From contig NC_134686.1 in the NCBI RefSeq assembly GCF_024713945.1, positions 1,450,001-1,514,000 of the forward strand: 64,000 bases of DNA, written 5' to 3'. The notes beneath the pieces were generated by a model. That model saw nothing but the letters and a program-made list of their open reading frames with translations, was not told the DNA's origin and did not search any database. The DNA is from Dermatophagoides farinae. Its lineage: Eukaryota; Arthropoda; Arachnida; Sarcoptiformes; Pyroglyphidae. Position 1 is the first letter of the stretch, and the number at the start of each line of letters is the position of its first letter. The translations under genes and the position numbers were made by a program. Of this stretch, positions 25,438 through 42,350 are shown piece after piece.

Positions 25438-28400
25438 TATGTTCATTTGATGACTTTTTTTCCATGTGAATGTTTGATGATGATGATGAAATCACAACTA
25501 ATTTGATCACACACACACACAAAACATGATTTTATTTAATTTAAATGAAATGAACAAAAAAAAAATTAAGAAAGATTGATGACATTCATTTTGTCGAATT
25601 TAATATGAAAATTGGAGCAGAGAAAAAAAGAAAACAGAAAGTATTTATTTATTTATATTTGATTCAAAAAATGAAATCATCCTCAGCTTCCATAGGATTA
25701 TCATCATCGTCATCATGAATGATGTATAGATATATATATTCTATCCAAAGTTAAAGTCAAATATAAACATTGCCAACAACAGTACAACCTTTATTGAATT
25801 GAATTGAATTGAATTTCAAATGGTTTCCAGAGCCAGATGAAATTAAATCTCACATTGAATTTTACAATGGAAAAAAAATGAGAGATTTTTTTATTTTTAT
25901 TTTTAATTGAAATATATATAAATTCTGAACATTTGGTCTGAATGAATGAACAACAACAACAACATCAACATTTTTCTTGTGTGTGTGTGTAGTGTTTGCA
26001 TATGGATTAGGTTCCGTGGATTTTCAAGTGTACAGATGAGGATGATGTTTTTTTTTGTCGCTTTTGTTGTTATTGAAAATTTTTTTTTTGTTTAATTTCA
26101 GCCTTTATAAATCTGGATTGACGATGATGATGATGATGATGATGATGATATGGCCTCTTGATGGATGAATAAAATGTGTGTGTGTGTGTGTATTGCACCT
26201 GACGAGCTTGATTGAAATGTTCATTCAAGTGTGCGATGAAAAATGATTTGTTTTGGATCGACTTTATTGAAAATTTTTTTAGTATTGACAGAAAAAGACA
26301 AAAAAATTTAGAACCTGTCAATTTTATTTTGATAGCCGGAAATTTGAATCCTTTTTTTTGGTTGTTTTTCATTTGGTTTACCTTATGAATTTTATTATTA
26401 TCATCATTAGTAATTAGCCATTTCCGTTTCGAGTGGCCAACATATGAACAACATTGATTCATTGATTCATTCATTCAATGATAGAATGGTGTTGAAACCA
26501 TAATAGATTTGTAATTGACGGCTTTTGGTTATATCGATCGTGTCGTGCACGTGTCAGATGTGTGTGTGTGTGTGTGTGGTGACCTATTGTCAATTGTTTG
26601 TTGTTGTTGTTGTTGTTGATGATGTTGTTGTTGTTTTAACGAATCTAATCATACACACACGCGTTACTATAGTACATATATGTTTTCATTTCAACCATTC
26701 TAGCCTTTTATTATTAAAATCAAATAGACTTGAACTCAATTATATACATTAGCCTGTAGGCTGTAACAAACAATGGTCCAAAAGAAAAGAAAAAAAAACT
26801 TTCAAAATAACCCACTGTTTGTTGTTGTTGTTGTTGTTGTTGTCGTTGTTGTTATTGTTTTCTGTTTGGTCCACTATAACCGTATGCTTGTTTTTTTTTG
26901 TTGAATCAATCACCGTTTTTTTTATTCGCCATTCTCTTTTGTTGGTTTGATTGTCTGACTGACTGTATGTGTGTGTGTGTGTATGGTTGGAAAATTGTTA
27001 TTATAACGAGAAATCTGCATCTGTTCACCAAACACCACCACCACCACCACCATCATTATCATCAATACGAATTGTCTAATCATACAACAATGGTTGAATT
27101 TTTTTTTTTTTGTTCAAAAGAACAAAAATCCAGAAAAAAAACGAAAACTGAATCTAATTACATTACAATTACAATTGGCAAGTGTTTGATATAATAATAA
27201 TGAGAATATCGATGTTTAATGACATTTTCATTGACCAACAACAACAACATCATCATCATCCTCATCATCATCACCGTCATAGTCATAATCAACCACCAAT
27301 GGTGGAAATATATTGTCGATTCGTTTCACTACTAATCACCACCATTCAAATGTTGTTCGTCATATTTGTGTGGTGTACTGATTGATTGTATAAAAAAAAT
27401 TAATTCATGTTATATTTGTCTATGAGCGAGAGAAGGGGAGAGAGAAAGGAAAAAGAAATCACCATGGTTATTAATAAAAAATTTTTTTTTCTTTTTTTTT
27501 TGACCTTTTTTATACCTCACCATTATTGAAATTCAATTCTGAATCGATCTTTGATTGATTTTTTTATGATTGATCGATAATAATATTACCCCATTGGTGG
27601 TGGTGGTTGGTGGTTCTTGACAATTTACTGATGATTGACATTCCTTAAATTTTTCTACTGATGATGTCCTTTACATTTGCATGTGATCATCATTTTGTAA
27701 TCAATGTAACAAAAAACATTGGTGTATGAACGAAAAAAAATTTTGAAACATATTTTTTTTCTAATTGATCGATAATTAATAATAATGAAAAAAAAAGAAA
27801 TCTCAATCAATCAATTTGTACCCGATAACAACAAAATTAACATCAAATGATTATGACGATGACAATATCAATTAATAGTTCTTGATTAGATCATCATCGA
27901 TTTGTAGTTATTGGTGGTGATGATGGTGATGGTGGTAGTATAATAAGATTGATCATCGTCATCATCATATCTTTTGATCTAAAGCGTAAATTATCGATTT
28001 GATTGATTTTTCTTCAAATTTGTCGACAACAACAACAACAACAACAACAACCTTGTTTTTTATGTTATCATTGTAAATTTAAAAGGAAAAAAAAAGAAAA
28101 ATCATAATTACTTATTGAAGATATAAAATTGATTTTGATCGATATTGACATATTGACAAATTGATGATAAAACTAACCGTCAATATTATCAATATGTGTG
28201 TGTGTGTGTGTGTAGATAGAGAGAGTCAAAGATTGATTTAAATTGTTTTGTTGATATTGAAATTGTATTATAATGGATGTATAATTCACAATATATGAAA
28301 CAATGAAAAGAAAAACATTGATAACAAAAAAAAAAAGAAAAAAAAACATCGATTGATTATATTTTCAAGTGTATTTTATTTGTTCCAATTTTTTTATGAT

Positions 28401-30058
28401 TTTGGATAGTTTTTTTTCTGTCTTACATGATGATGATGACATACAAAAATGGACATTCCACACATGTTTTTTTTTGTGTGTTTGTCCACCATTAATTTAG
28501 AATAGGAAAAAAAATCAAAATCGTGACTGTCACACACACACACACACATGCATGCATATGTGATGTCCATTAGTGATGACCATCATAATTCAAGTGTTTG
28601 AGGTACAGTGGTGGTGGGCGTGTGTGTGTGTGTGTGTTTTCAAACCAAACCAAATAAAAAAATAACCATATGTTTTTGGTTTTGTCCAGAATCTTATAAT
28701 TGTTTATATCCATTGACAATGATGATGATGATGATTTGATGACAAACCATAATAATACGATTGTCTCGAATATTTCCAAAGAAGAAAAATTTTAAATTCA
28801 ATCAGAATATGTCAAACAAAAAAAAAGAAATTCTTTAAAATTTCATTCTAATGACATTGATATGCGATTTTCAGGAATATGTGTGTGTGTGTGTGTGTGT
28901 GTGCATTCAGGTGTTTTTGTCAGTTTTTTTTTCATTTTCATCATTTTTACTCTGTCTATTTGTTTTTTTTTTTTTTTTTTTTGATTTGAAAATTCAATTG
29001 TTGGTCGAATTATCATCATCATCATCATCATCATTTGGAATGAGATTTGCTTTCGAAATTGAATATTTCACCCATTTCAAAATATTTTTTTTTCTCAATC
29101 TATGCGTGAGTGAATTTGTATATTCTCCATACACACACAACACCATTGTGATCGATTGAGAATTGCATGTATATTAAATATATAGCTTCGATTTTTTTTT
29201 TGCTTTGAGTATGATCCAAATATTATAGTTGAATTGAAAATAATGGAACAGAATGTAATTGTATATGTGTTGGATGTTTATTATTATAAAGTAGGCGTGC
29301 ATTCTATATAGAGATATATTGAATTCTGGACTATGTGAATAGAAAAGAATAGATGATGAGGATGGGTTCATTTTGTTTTGACTAAATAAGTGATGATGTT
29401 GATGATGATGATGAGGGTTCAGTTGTTTTTTTTTTTATATATATTTGGTGGGCCAGGCGTGAGATTTTTGACACCTGTTTTGTATGAATTAGTTTATGTT
29501 CAAGTATTCATCGTTCTCGAATATTTATTCATATATTTGGTGGTTGTGTGATGGGGGGCTAAAGATTATCTTGTCTGTTTTTTTTTGGTTCAAAAAAAAA
29601 TGGTGGTACTGGTGGTGGTGGTGGTGGTGGTGGTATTAATGGCAATCCATTCCATGACAATGTAACAACAATAACAACGACAACAGTCAGTTTGTATATT
29701 GTTAATGTATATTGACTGACTAACTGTGTGAATAAAGAATATTCAGGATTCCCTCAAAGGTTCGATCCATTTTGAATTTCATAATTACCAAAAAATTGTT
29801 TTGTTTCCAACCAGTGTGTGTACAATTATTAATATGAATATTATGAAATTCATTTTTTTTATTCTTATTCTGATCGATGTTTCGAAATGATGATGATGAG
29901 AATTTCTTTATGAAAAATGTTTCTTATGTTCGATATTTTATGAATTTTTCTTTTTTTCCTCTCCCCCCTTCATTACCAATCAATCGCCTTTTTACACACA
30001 CACACACGTACAGCTTTACAGTAGAACTTTGTTTTCCGTTTGCTGCGTCGAATCTTTT

Positions 30059-30159
<101 letters not shown>

Positions 30160-30499
30160 GTATCTTTATTGTTTTCTTCTATCATCATCCATATATCGAT
30201 TATTGCTTTTATTTCTATATATATAATATACTGGGATTCTCTGATCGGTCATCCGCCGATCACATACACACACACAAATGTTACGTGAGAAAAATTCTCA
30301 TAGCCAATAAGGCTACCGAATGTGTTTGTTCGTTCGTTTTTTTCCCTCTTGATTCATCAGATTCAACCAACATTCATTGATGATTGTTTAATTGGTTGAA
30401 AATTTGTCCATTTCGTTGTTGTACGTTGAAGGATTCTTTTATTTTGGATTATTTTGGAACGAATATTTTTTTTGATAAAATCAACTAAGAAAAAAAACG

Positions 30500-34463
<3,964 letters not shown>

Positions 34464-34480
34464 AAACACACAATTATCCT

Positions 34481-34486
34481 AATAAA
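34481..34486 (+). terminator. Candidate Su(H) polyadenylation signal
   Basis: AATAAA lies 18 nt after the stop codon at 34461-34463. A second candidate, in a CAAATAAAAATGAC context, lies near 35440 and would give a 3' UTR of about 1 kb. Which is used cannot be told from sequence. Confidence 0.35.
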
Positions 34487-36099
34487 AAAAAAGTCCAAAT
34501 GCTTTCAAAACTTTGATAATTGTCATAACACACACACACACACACATACACACAAAAAAACCTACAAAATCAAGTTGGCCATATTTAATATATTCATCAT
34601 TCATGGGGTAAAAAAAATTCTGATTGAAAAAAAAGCTGCAATATTTCGTTATTTCAACAACAAAAAACAATACACTTCATAACCACACACACACACGCAC
34701 ACACACATAATTTATAAACTTTTTCACCAATGGAAAATGGATTCATTTGATTGATGAAAAATCAAACTCAGACTTTATCTCCAAGAAAAAAAAAGAAATA
34801 TGATTCCTATTGACTGCACACATACACACAAATCATTTCTTCTATTGTACCATATTCTTGATGATGAATTAATATTCTTCTTATGAATTATGAAAGAATT
34901 TTTATAAGAGAAAGAGAGAAAAAAAATACCACTATTTATATGATGACGTTATTATTACACTACATCACCAACAATCTATATTATACATACATACATTATG
35001 TGTATGTATCATAAACACAGAATAATTATTTGTATACAATTTTCATGCACGATTCTTATTTTCTATAGAATTTTACCACACACACAGACAGACAGACAGA
35101 TTCTTATATTATTTTTTAGGGGTCAAAGAAAAAATGTATCTATTTTTATTTTTTATTTTATTTTATTTTACTACTACTACTTAAATTACACAACAATTAT
35201 TGTTCATGAATTATTAATTTTTGATTTCGATTGATTATTTTGTAAAAAAAAAATTTATCTCATTTTCAATGCAAAGAAAAACAGTGTTTGTGTTTTTTAA
35301 TTTTTTTTCGTTTTTAATTCTTTTAAATCACATGAAAATGAATGTGAACATTTCCATCCAACTATAAATCCAATTTGTAGCTTATTCTTTGTTTCTCTCT
35401 CTCTCTCAATCAATCAATCAATCAATTACAAGCACAATCAAATAAAAATGACAATGATGATCATTAGTATTAATTCATTAATATTCATTCAAATGATGAA
35501 AATGAAATAATCACGTGAATTTATGCTCAACACACGAAATGTCAGATGAAATTAAAAAATCTGATTTTTAAAAATCTTACATCAATTTGAATCCAGAACG
35601 GTAGATGGCGTGATAATCAATGTAAAAAAAAATCCATTCATATCTAATACATATATAATAGATTGATTATAATCATCGATTAAAAGAAATGGCAAAAAAA
35701 CCGATGAATAATCACTTCATTAAAACTATGGATGCATTACAAACGCATACACACACACACATGACTATTATATAACAATTTAGATGTCTAGCAATCATCA
35801 TCATCATCATCATTTGTATTTGATTTTGATAAATCAGATTTTTTATAGAATTAATAAATGTTGGTCAAACAAAAAAAAAAAAAAAAGAAAAAAAATGCTG
35901 TGAATTGTGACCACACAAAGTTTAATTAATGATGATCATTCGAAATAATAATGTGAACAAGAAGAAGAAGAAAAAAAATTTTTTCTTTTTCTTTTTTTTT
36001 TTTGGTTGAATTTATTATTGATATTTTTTTTTACCCTGTTCAACTTGTTGTTGCCGTTATCTTTATATCATAATCATCAATCTATTTGGGTTCATTCTG

Positions 36100-36136
<37 letters not shown>

Positions 36137-39100
36137 AGAAATAAAAAAAAACAGACAGACAGACTTCATTTCTTCTAAATGATCTTTTTCTTTTCCTTTT
36201 TTTGTTTGTTTGTTTGTTTGTTTGCTTCATCAAATCATCATAGTATTTATTCATTCGGGAGAAAAAAAAATTCGTGAAGTTTGATTTGATTTGATTTGTC
36301 CATGATGACCAGTTATGAATTGACGATTATGATTATTCTCCTGGTTATTACAAGAAAAAAAAATATATGTGAATACTTTTCATGAATGAATTTTTTGTCT
36401 TTCTTTTCCTTTATTATTGCTAACCGATTTTCAATCTTTCATTGAGTTTATTCTCAATTAACCAAAAAAAAAAAAAAAAAAAAACAAAAAATCCAAATGT
36501 GGCCATCCTATCTCATCATCATCATCATCGTCATTATTATTGGCCATTAATATGGGATCGATAACTATTTATTTATTTATTTATTTGATTTAGAACCTGA
36601 AAAAATGTTGACGCCTAAATAATATTTTCTGTAATATTTTCTGATGTGATAAATTATAATCAAAAAAAGCTACGCGTTTTGTCCATATGTCTAAATCAAT
36701 GTGTTTGTACATGTGTGTGTGTGTGTGTGTGTTCAATTTAATTCATTTGAAAAGAACGGATTTATTTAGTTTTTTTTTTGTTTGTTTGATAGCGGATGTA
36801 ATTTTTCATTTTTTTTTTACATTGCCTTTTTTTTGATCATGTCCATTATATTTATATGAAAAAAAAATTATGTTGACCATCAATGATAAACATCACTATA
36901 TTAAACACACACACACACACATACTCATATACACGATCATAGATTAATGATTAATCCATTTATGAATGGTTTTTGTGTGTGTGTAGATGAATGGTCAGCG
37001 CTGTGTGTCCATATTAAGTTAATTAAAATCTTTTTTTTTTTTTTTTGATTATGTTTTTCTTTTCTCTTTTTTTTCTGTTTTTTTTTTCGTCCGTTGAATC
37101 TTTGAAATTTTTCGGACATTGCAAACAAAAAAAAAATTTCTGAACAAATTAGATGAATAAACAGAAATTAATCAACGCAAACATTTATGAAAAAAAATGC
37201 CATTTTCACGTCTATATGTATGTATTTTTTTTTCATCGAGATTTACTTTTAAATTGCCACACATGTACACACACACACTAGATCGAAAAATCGATTGATG
37301 ATTGAACATTATTGCCATTGGCAATAAGAAAAAAAACAAAAAAGATTGAAACAAAAATGGATCATCATTTCCTTTGGATTTTCTATTTCTTTTCGAACAA
37401 AAACTTGACCATTTTATCATACATGATATCTGAATGATCAACACATACACACACACACATGATCATCCTACAGTATTATAATGATAATGATGATGCTCAA
37501 TTTTATATATATACGATTAGTGATATAATGATTGATTGGGTTCGATAAATCAAACGCACACACACACATATACATGTTAGATAATAAAGGCAAGATGATC
37601 ATCATTATCATTATCGATGTTCAACAACAACAACAACAAAAAAAACAAAAAAAAAAACGATTACACAATCATCATCAACTGAAATCGGTTCAATTCAATT
37701 CATTTTTCCATTTGATTCAACACTTATTACCTGTGTATGATCATCATCAACACATTTATTACCTTCGTGTTTATGAGCAAAAAAAAATAAAAACATAAAT
37801 ATTAACATTCCATAATCGCACATTGATCACATTGTGATGAATTAATCATTTGAGTTTTGTTACAAACAAACAAATTTTTGTTTCCATGTTCATGTATCGA
37901 AAAAATTGTTTGCAAACAAAAAAAAACAGAACAACAACATTCATTTTTTTTTTTTTTTGATTTTGAATTATGACATTATCGATCCATGTTTCATAGGAAA
38001 AAAAGAAAAAAAAGTGAAACAAAAATTCAAATGAGAAATACACAGCCGTATATATTATATATTAAATTATGTCTGAAAATATGAAATTTTTTTTTCTGTT
38101 TGGTAAAAAACAAAACAGAACAAAAAAAATTCATATCTTTTTTTTGTGGTTTTTCTCTTCCATCAACAAATTCATTCATTTACACAACCCAGAAAAAAAA
38201 CGTTTTTTTTCAAATTATGACCAACAAAAAAAAAAACAACAACTGTTATGATGTGATCTAAAAATAACGAATTTTGCTCATAAGCACACACACACAGACC
38301 AAAAACCACCATGAAAAAAAAAGGGTTCGACGATGAAATGATGGTTGTTGTTGATGATCATAAAATGTTTTTTTTTCTTATTTTTTTTGCTGAACAAAGA
38401 AAATTTGTATGATGTAAATGAAACAAACAAACAAACAAACGAAAAAAACCTTTGGTAGATCTGGTGAAGAAAAAAAAACAAGGACAACAACAACAACAAC
38501 AACAAAAAACATCATGTGATTCAAAACAATTCAATTGAATTGAATTACTGAAAAGATTTTTTTCAATTTGAATGGGGACTATACAATGAATGGTTGCCAT
38601 AAACAAAACAAAAAAAAAATTACAATTATCAAACGATTATAAATATTGGATGATTATTATGGCCAAGCATAAAATATAGAAAAAATTTACGTAAATCTTT
38701 TGCTTCACCGATTTTTTTTTCTTCTTTTGTCGACCAGATGGTTTGTTCTACATGGGGAAAGGAAAAAATTCAAATTTTCAACAAAAAAAAAAACGACGAC
38801 GACGATTATCCGTATATGTGAAAGAGAGAAAAAAATGAATCCATTGGTGTTTATGGCCTAGGTGAATAATACAAAAAAGATAGGGAGAAAGAAAGAGTTA
38901 AATGTAACGGATTTGTTTCTCTTTTCTTTTTGTGTTCTGATGGCCATCATAAATTAATCGAATGATGATGATTCAAATCTTATTCCATTCTCTGTTTTTT
39001 TTTACTAAAAAAAAGATCAAAAGTTGATATGATGTAATGGTGATGATGATGATGATTTAAAATTTTTTAATTCATCTGATGGTTATCCAGCCATTGATCT

Positions 39101-41767
39101 ATGGTGTTTTTTTTTCTATTCATTCATTCTTTGCTCAACCAGATTGAATATGAGCAACAAGTTTAACAGCAGTAGTAGTGAAAAAAAACAATCAATTCAA
39201 GATTCAAGTAATCATCATCATCATAGACAACATCTTTTTGATGATCAAGCCATAATTAAAACAAAACAAAAAACAAAATAGAAGAGAAAACCTTCAAAAT
39301 CAAATGAATTGATGTAATAGATTGATTGAAGCAAAAACTATTTTGTCTCATCAAGATTTTCTTTATTTTTTTTTTATTTCATTTTATTTTGAACTAGAAA
39401 AACAAAATTTCCATTCAAAACAAAACAAAACGAAAAAAAAACAAGAAGCGAATATTCAATGCTTTTTGTGAATGATGAACATAATCTTTTTTTTTTGCTA
39501 TTTTACACAATAGAATGGAAAAACAATGGGATTTGTTTTTGGTTAAAATAGACATTTTTTTTGCCATAGTAGATAGTAGATAGTAGGTGTAGATGGTGAT
39601 GATGATGGTGATGGCCATTGGTTTGGCTCATCATTCATTATTTTTAAACATCATCATCATCATCATCATCATTATCATCATCAATTTAGCATTTAGCCGC
39701 CATATATATTATACTGAACAGAGAAAAAAGAACCGGTCAATAATTATAATAACGGGAATTGAATGAATGATACTAGACCATTATTGAAAACATCCAATCA
39801 TGTACATGTTAATGTAGTACTGAATAGTATCAATTCAATCTTGATTGGTTCAATTTTTTTTTTTTGTTACTTCGTTTTGTTTGTTACTTCCTGACACACA
39901 CACGAACACACACACACACAGATAATAATGATGATGATGATGATGTGTAAATCAGAATGAAAATCGAATCAAATCAAATTAACCTTGGTTTTTATATGAA
40001 ACAAAAACTAGACAGGTATTAGTTGGTTGGTCAAAAAAAAAAAAAAAAAAAAATTCGTATACTTGTCAATTGTAGCACCTACGCACGTGTGTGTATGATT
40101 TTTTTTCTTTTGTGGAATTTCCAATTGATGATGATGATGATGATGTTGTTGTGCTGGACAATCATGAAACAGAAACAAAAAAAAAAAAAAGAATTTAATT
40201 TAGATCACAACCAACAACAACAATTTTCAAGATGATAATGATGTTTTAGAATCGGCCAACAACAACAACGGAAAAAAAATAATTCCCATTCATATAAATT
40301 GCGTAGGGTGCTCTTGTGCTTATCGCCTGTTATTATTTCATAATCATCATTACTGATTTTCCATCACAGATTTTTTTTTTGTTTTTTGTTTTGTGTGTTG
40401 GTGGTGGCTATGGCTTTTGTCGATGTCGATGTTCATTTGATTTGTACAAGCTTCTTCAACAAATATAAAATTTTTTTTTCTCAATTTCGTCGTCTTTTTC
40501 ATCAAAAAAAAAAAAAAAAAAAAAATCAACAGTCAAATAGACTTCTGTTTTATTATCATTCATTCATTCATTCAACATGTAGTTGTGATGATAATGATGA
40601 TGATGAAAAGTGTGTCAATTTTATTTCATTTCATTTTTTCCTCATTGTGTATATTATTCATTTTGATTGACCTTTTTTTTTGTTCTTTCATTGATTGAAT
40701 TTATTGTTGTTGTTGTTGTTTTTAGTGGCTCGGTTGGTTGTCATTATTATCATTATTATTGCTGTTTGATGATGATGATGATGACGATGATGATGATTTT
40801 TGAAGATTTTACATCAATCAAATAGCTGATGATGATTTTTTTTTTTGATGTGTTCGGAAGCTAAACGGAATGATGATGATGATGATGAAAAACAGGATTC
40901 ATTCAGGATTGAAACAATTTATCAAGTCTGTCCATTCAATATGATCAATTTTTCATTGATTTTGTTCAAATTTTTTGAAAAACAGATCAAGGATAAGAAG
41001 GGGTTATCGTTATTTTTTTTTCTTTTGTTTTTCGAATTGAAAAAAAAATTTCAATCAATCGCGCGCTCGATTGATTGATAATCAATCACATTGATATTTG
41101 AATGGCTGTCAAAAAAAAAATAAGGAATAAGGAATGTATCAGTTATACACTATTCATTCATTCCAATTCAATATATGGAAATGAATTTTTTTGCTCTTTC
41201 AAATTGTGTTTGAATCAATCAATCAATCAAAATCGATTGAAAAGTGTTAAAATTTTTTTTTTTGACATCAACTAAAGATGAGTGGTAGAATAATCTCTAT
41301 TTTTTCATGGTCTTGTTCCATCATTGTTGTTGGTACATATTTTGCTTGCCCATAACAAATGAGATTTCGATCAACATTGTTGTTGTTGTTGTCCATCGAT
41401 AGACAACAACAACAACAACCGATTTTGACCGATCGATGGATGATAAAGGTGTAACAACAACAACAACAACAACTTTTTTTAGCCAAAAAAAAAAAATCTG
41501 ACAGCAACGATTATCATCATCATCATCATCATCATCAATGAAAAGATTAGCTAGATGGATTATAATAATGAATGGACATGGTGAAAAATGTAGAGAATAA
41601 CAACAACAACAACAACAACAACAATCTGGTTTTTTCAAAATTCAAAAAAAAAAACAAAAACAAAAATTCTCTAAATCTTCAAAAAAAAAAATTCATTAAT
41701 CAAAAAAAGATACCTGTTTAACCACTTAACGGTCAACGTATATCTTCCACTATCATTATTATTATTT
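34487..41767. other. Repeat-rich DNA, no firm gene
   Basis: This is the 3' flank of Su(H) followed by intergenic DNA with (TG)n at 36102-36134, (CA)n, (CAT)n, (TTTG)n near 36207-36223, (TAT)n and poly-A runs (36466-36484, 40034-40052, 40505-40525). An open frame at 40848-41078 (76 codons, MCSEAKRNDDDDD...) and an ATG-less one near 38650-38830 are less repetitive than most but are within chance expectation. Confidence 0.55.
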
Positions 41768-42350
41768 ATGACCATCAAATTTTTACAATTGTTTATTAAA
41801 CAACAATTTAATCATTATGGATCACTTAGAGTACAACAACAACAACAACAACAAAAAATCACACAAAGTTGATGAAAAAGAATCTAAAAATAGTATGGAA
41901 ATAATAATAATCAATATAAGCAATGATGATGATGTGCAACAACAACAACAACAACAACAAAAAATCAATTAATTTCACAATAAATGTATGGTCTGGTTTC
42001 GGGTTTTTCTGGTCTTGTTGATGGTGTGTGTGTGTGTGTGTATGTGTGTGTTGAAAGCGGAGAGAGAACAAAAATTCATGTGAATTATTACTGTTTTTTT
42101 TTTCATTGATGAATGGTTCCAGCAACAACAACAACAAAAACAGTATTTTTTAAGTGGAATATTCTTGGATATATCAGATTTATGGCGAATTTATCCATTT
42201 AAACATTTGTTATTATATTATAATAGAATCCCTGTAGATTTATTATATGTTTATGTATCATCATGTGCATTATATTCATTCATTTATTCGTGGTGGAAGC
42301 AATTGGAAGAAGAAAAAAAAACTGTCAGTTCAATATATATGAATTGTTAA
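41768..42350 (+). CDS. Candidate small two-exon membrane protein
   Basis: Exon 1 would be 41768-41830 (MTIKFLQLFIKQQFNHYGSLR), with a donor AGA|GTACAA. Exon 2 would be 42123-42350, after TTCCAG behind a T-rich tract, or from 42144 after AACAG. Both exons are phase 0, giving about 96 residues. Exon 2 is free of simple repeats after its CAA start and reads DISDLWRIYPFKHLLLYYN, then a hydrophobic stretch DLLYVYVSSCALYSFIYSWW, and ends with an acidic/basic tail and TAA. This looks like a single-helix membrane protein, possibly mitochondrial given its size, but no family is recognised. A 75-codon open frame can occur by chance at this AT content, and the donor is weak. Confidence 0.3.

Noticed and set aside
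26070-26474. 134-codon minus-strand frame
   Set aside because: It reads through a (CA)n tract (HTHTHT) and an eight-His (CAT)n run. No supporting splice sites or family resemblance.
29759-29768. GGTTCGATCC, like a tRNA B box
   Set aside because: No A box, acceptor stem or cloverleaf can be formed from the flanking sequence.
40848-41078. 76-codon frame starting MCSEAKRNDDDDD
   Set aside because: It is less repetitive than most but isolated, ends in a Phe/Lys-rich poly-T/poly-A stretch, and is within chance expectation.
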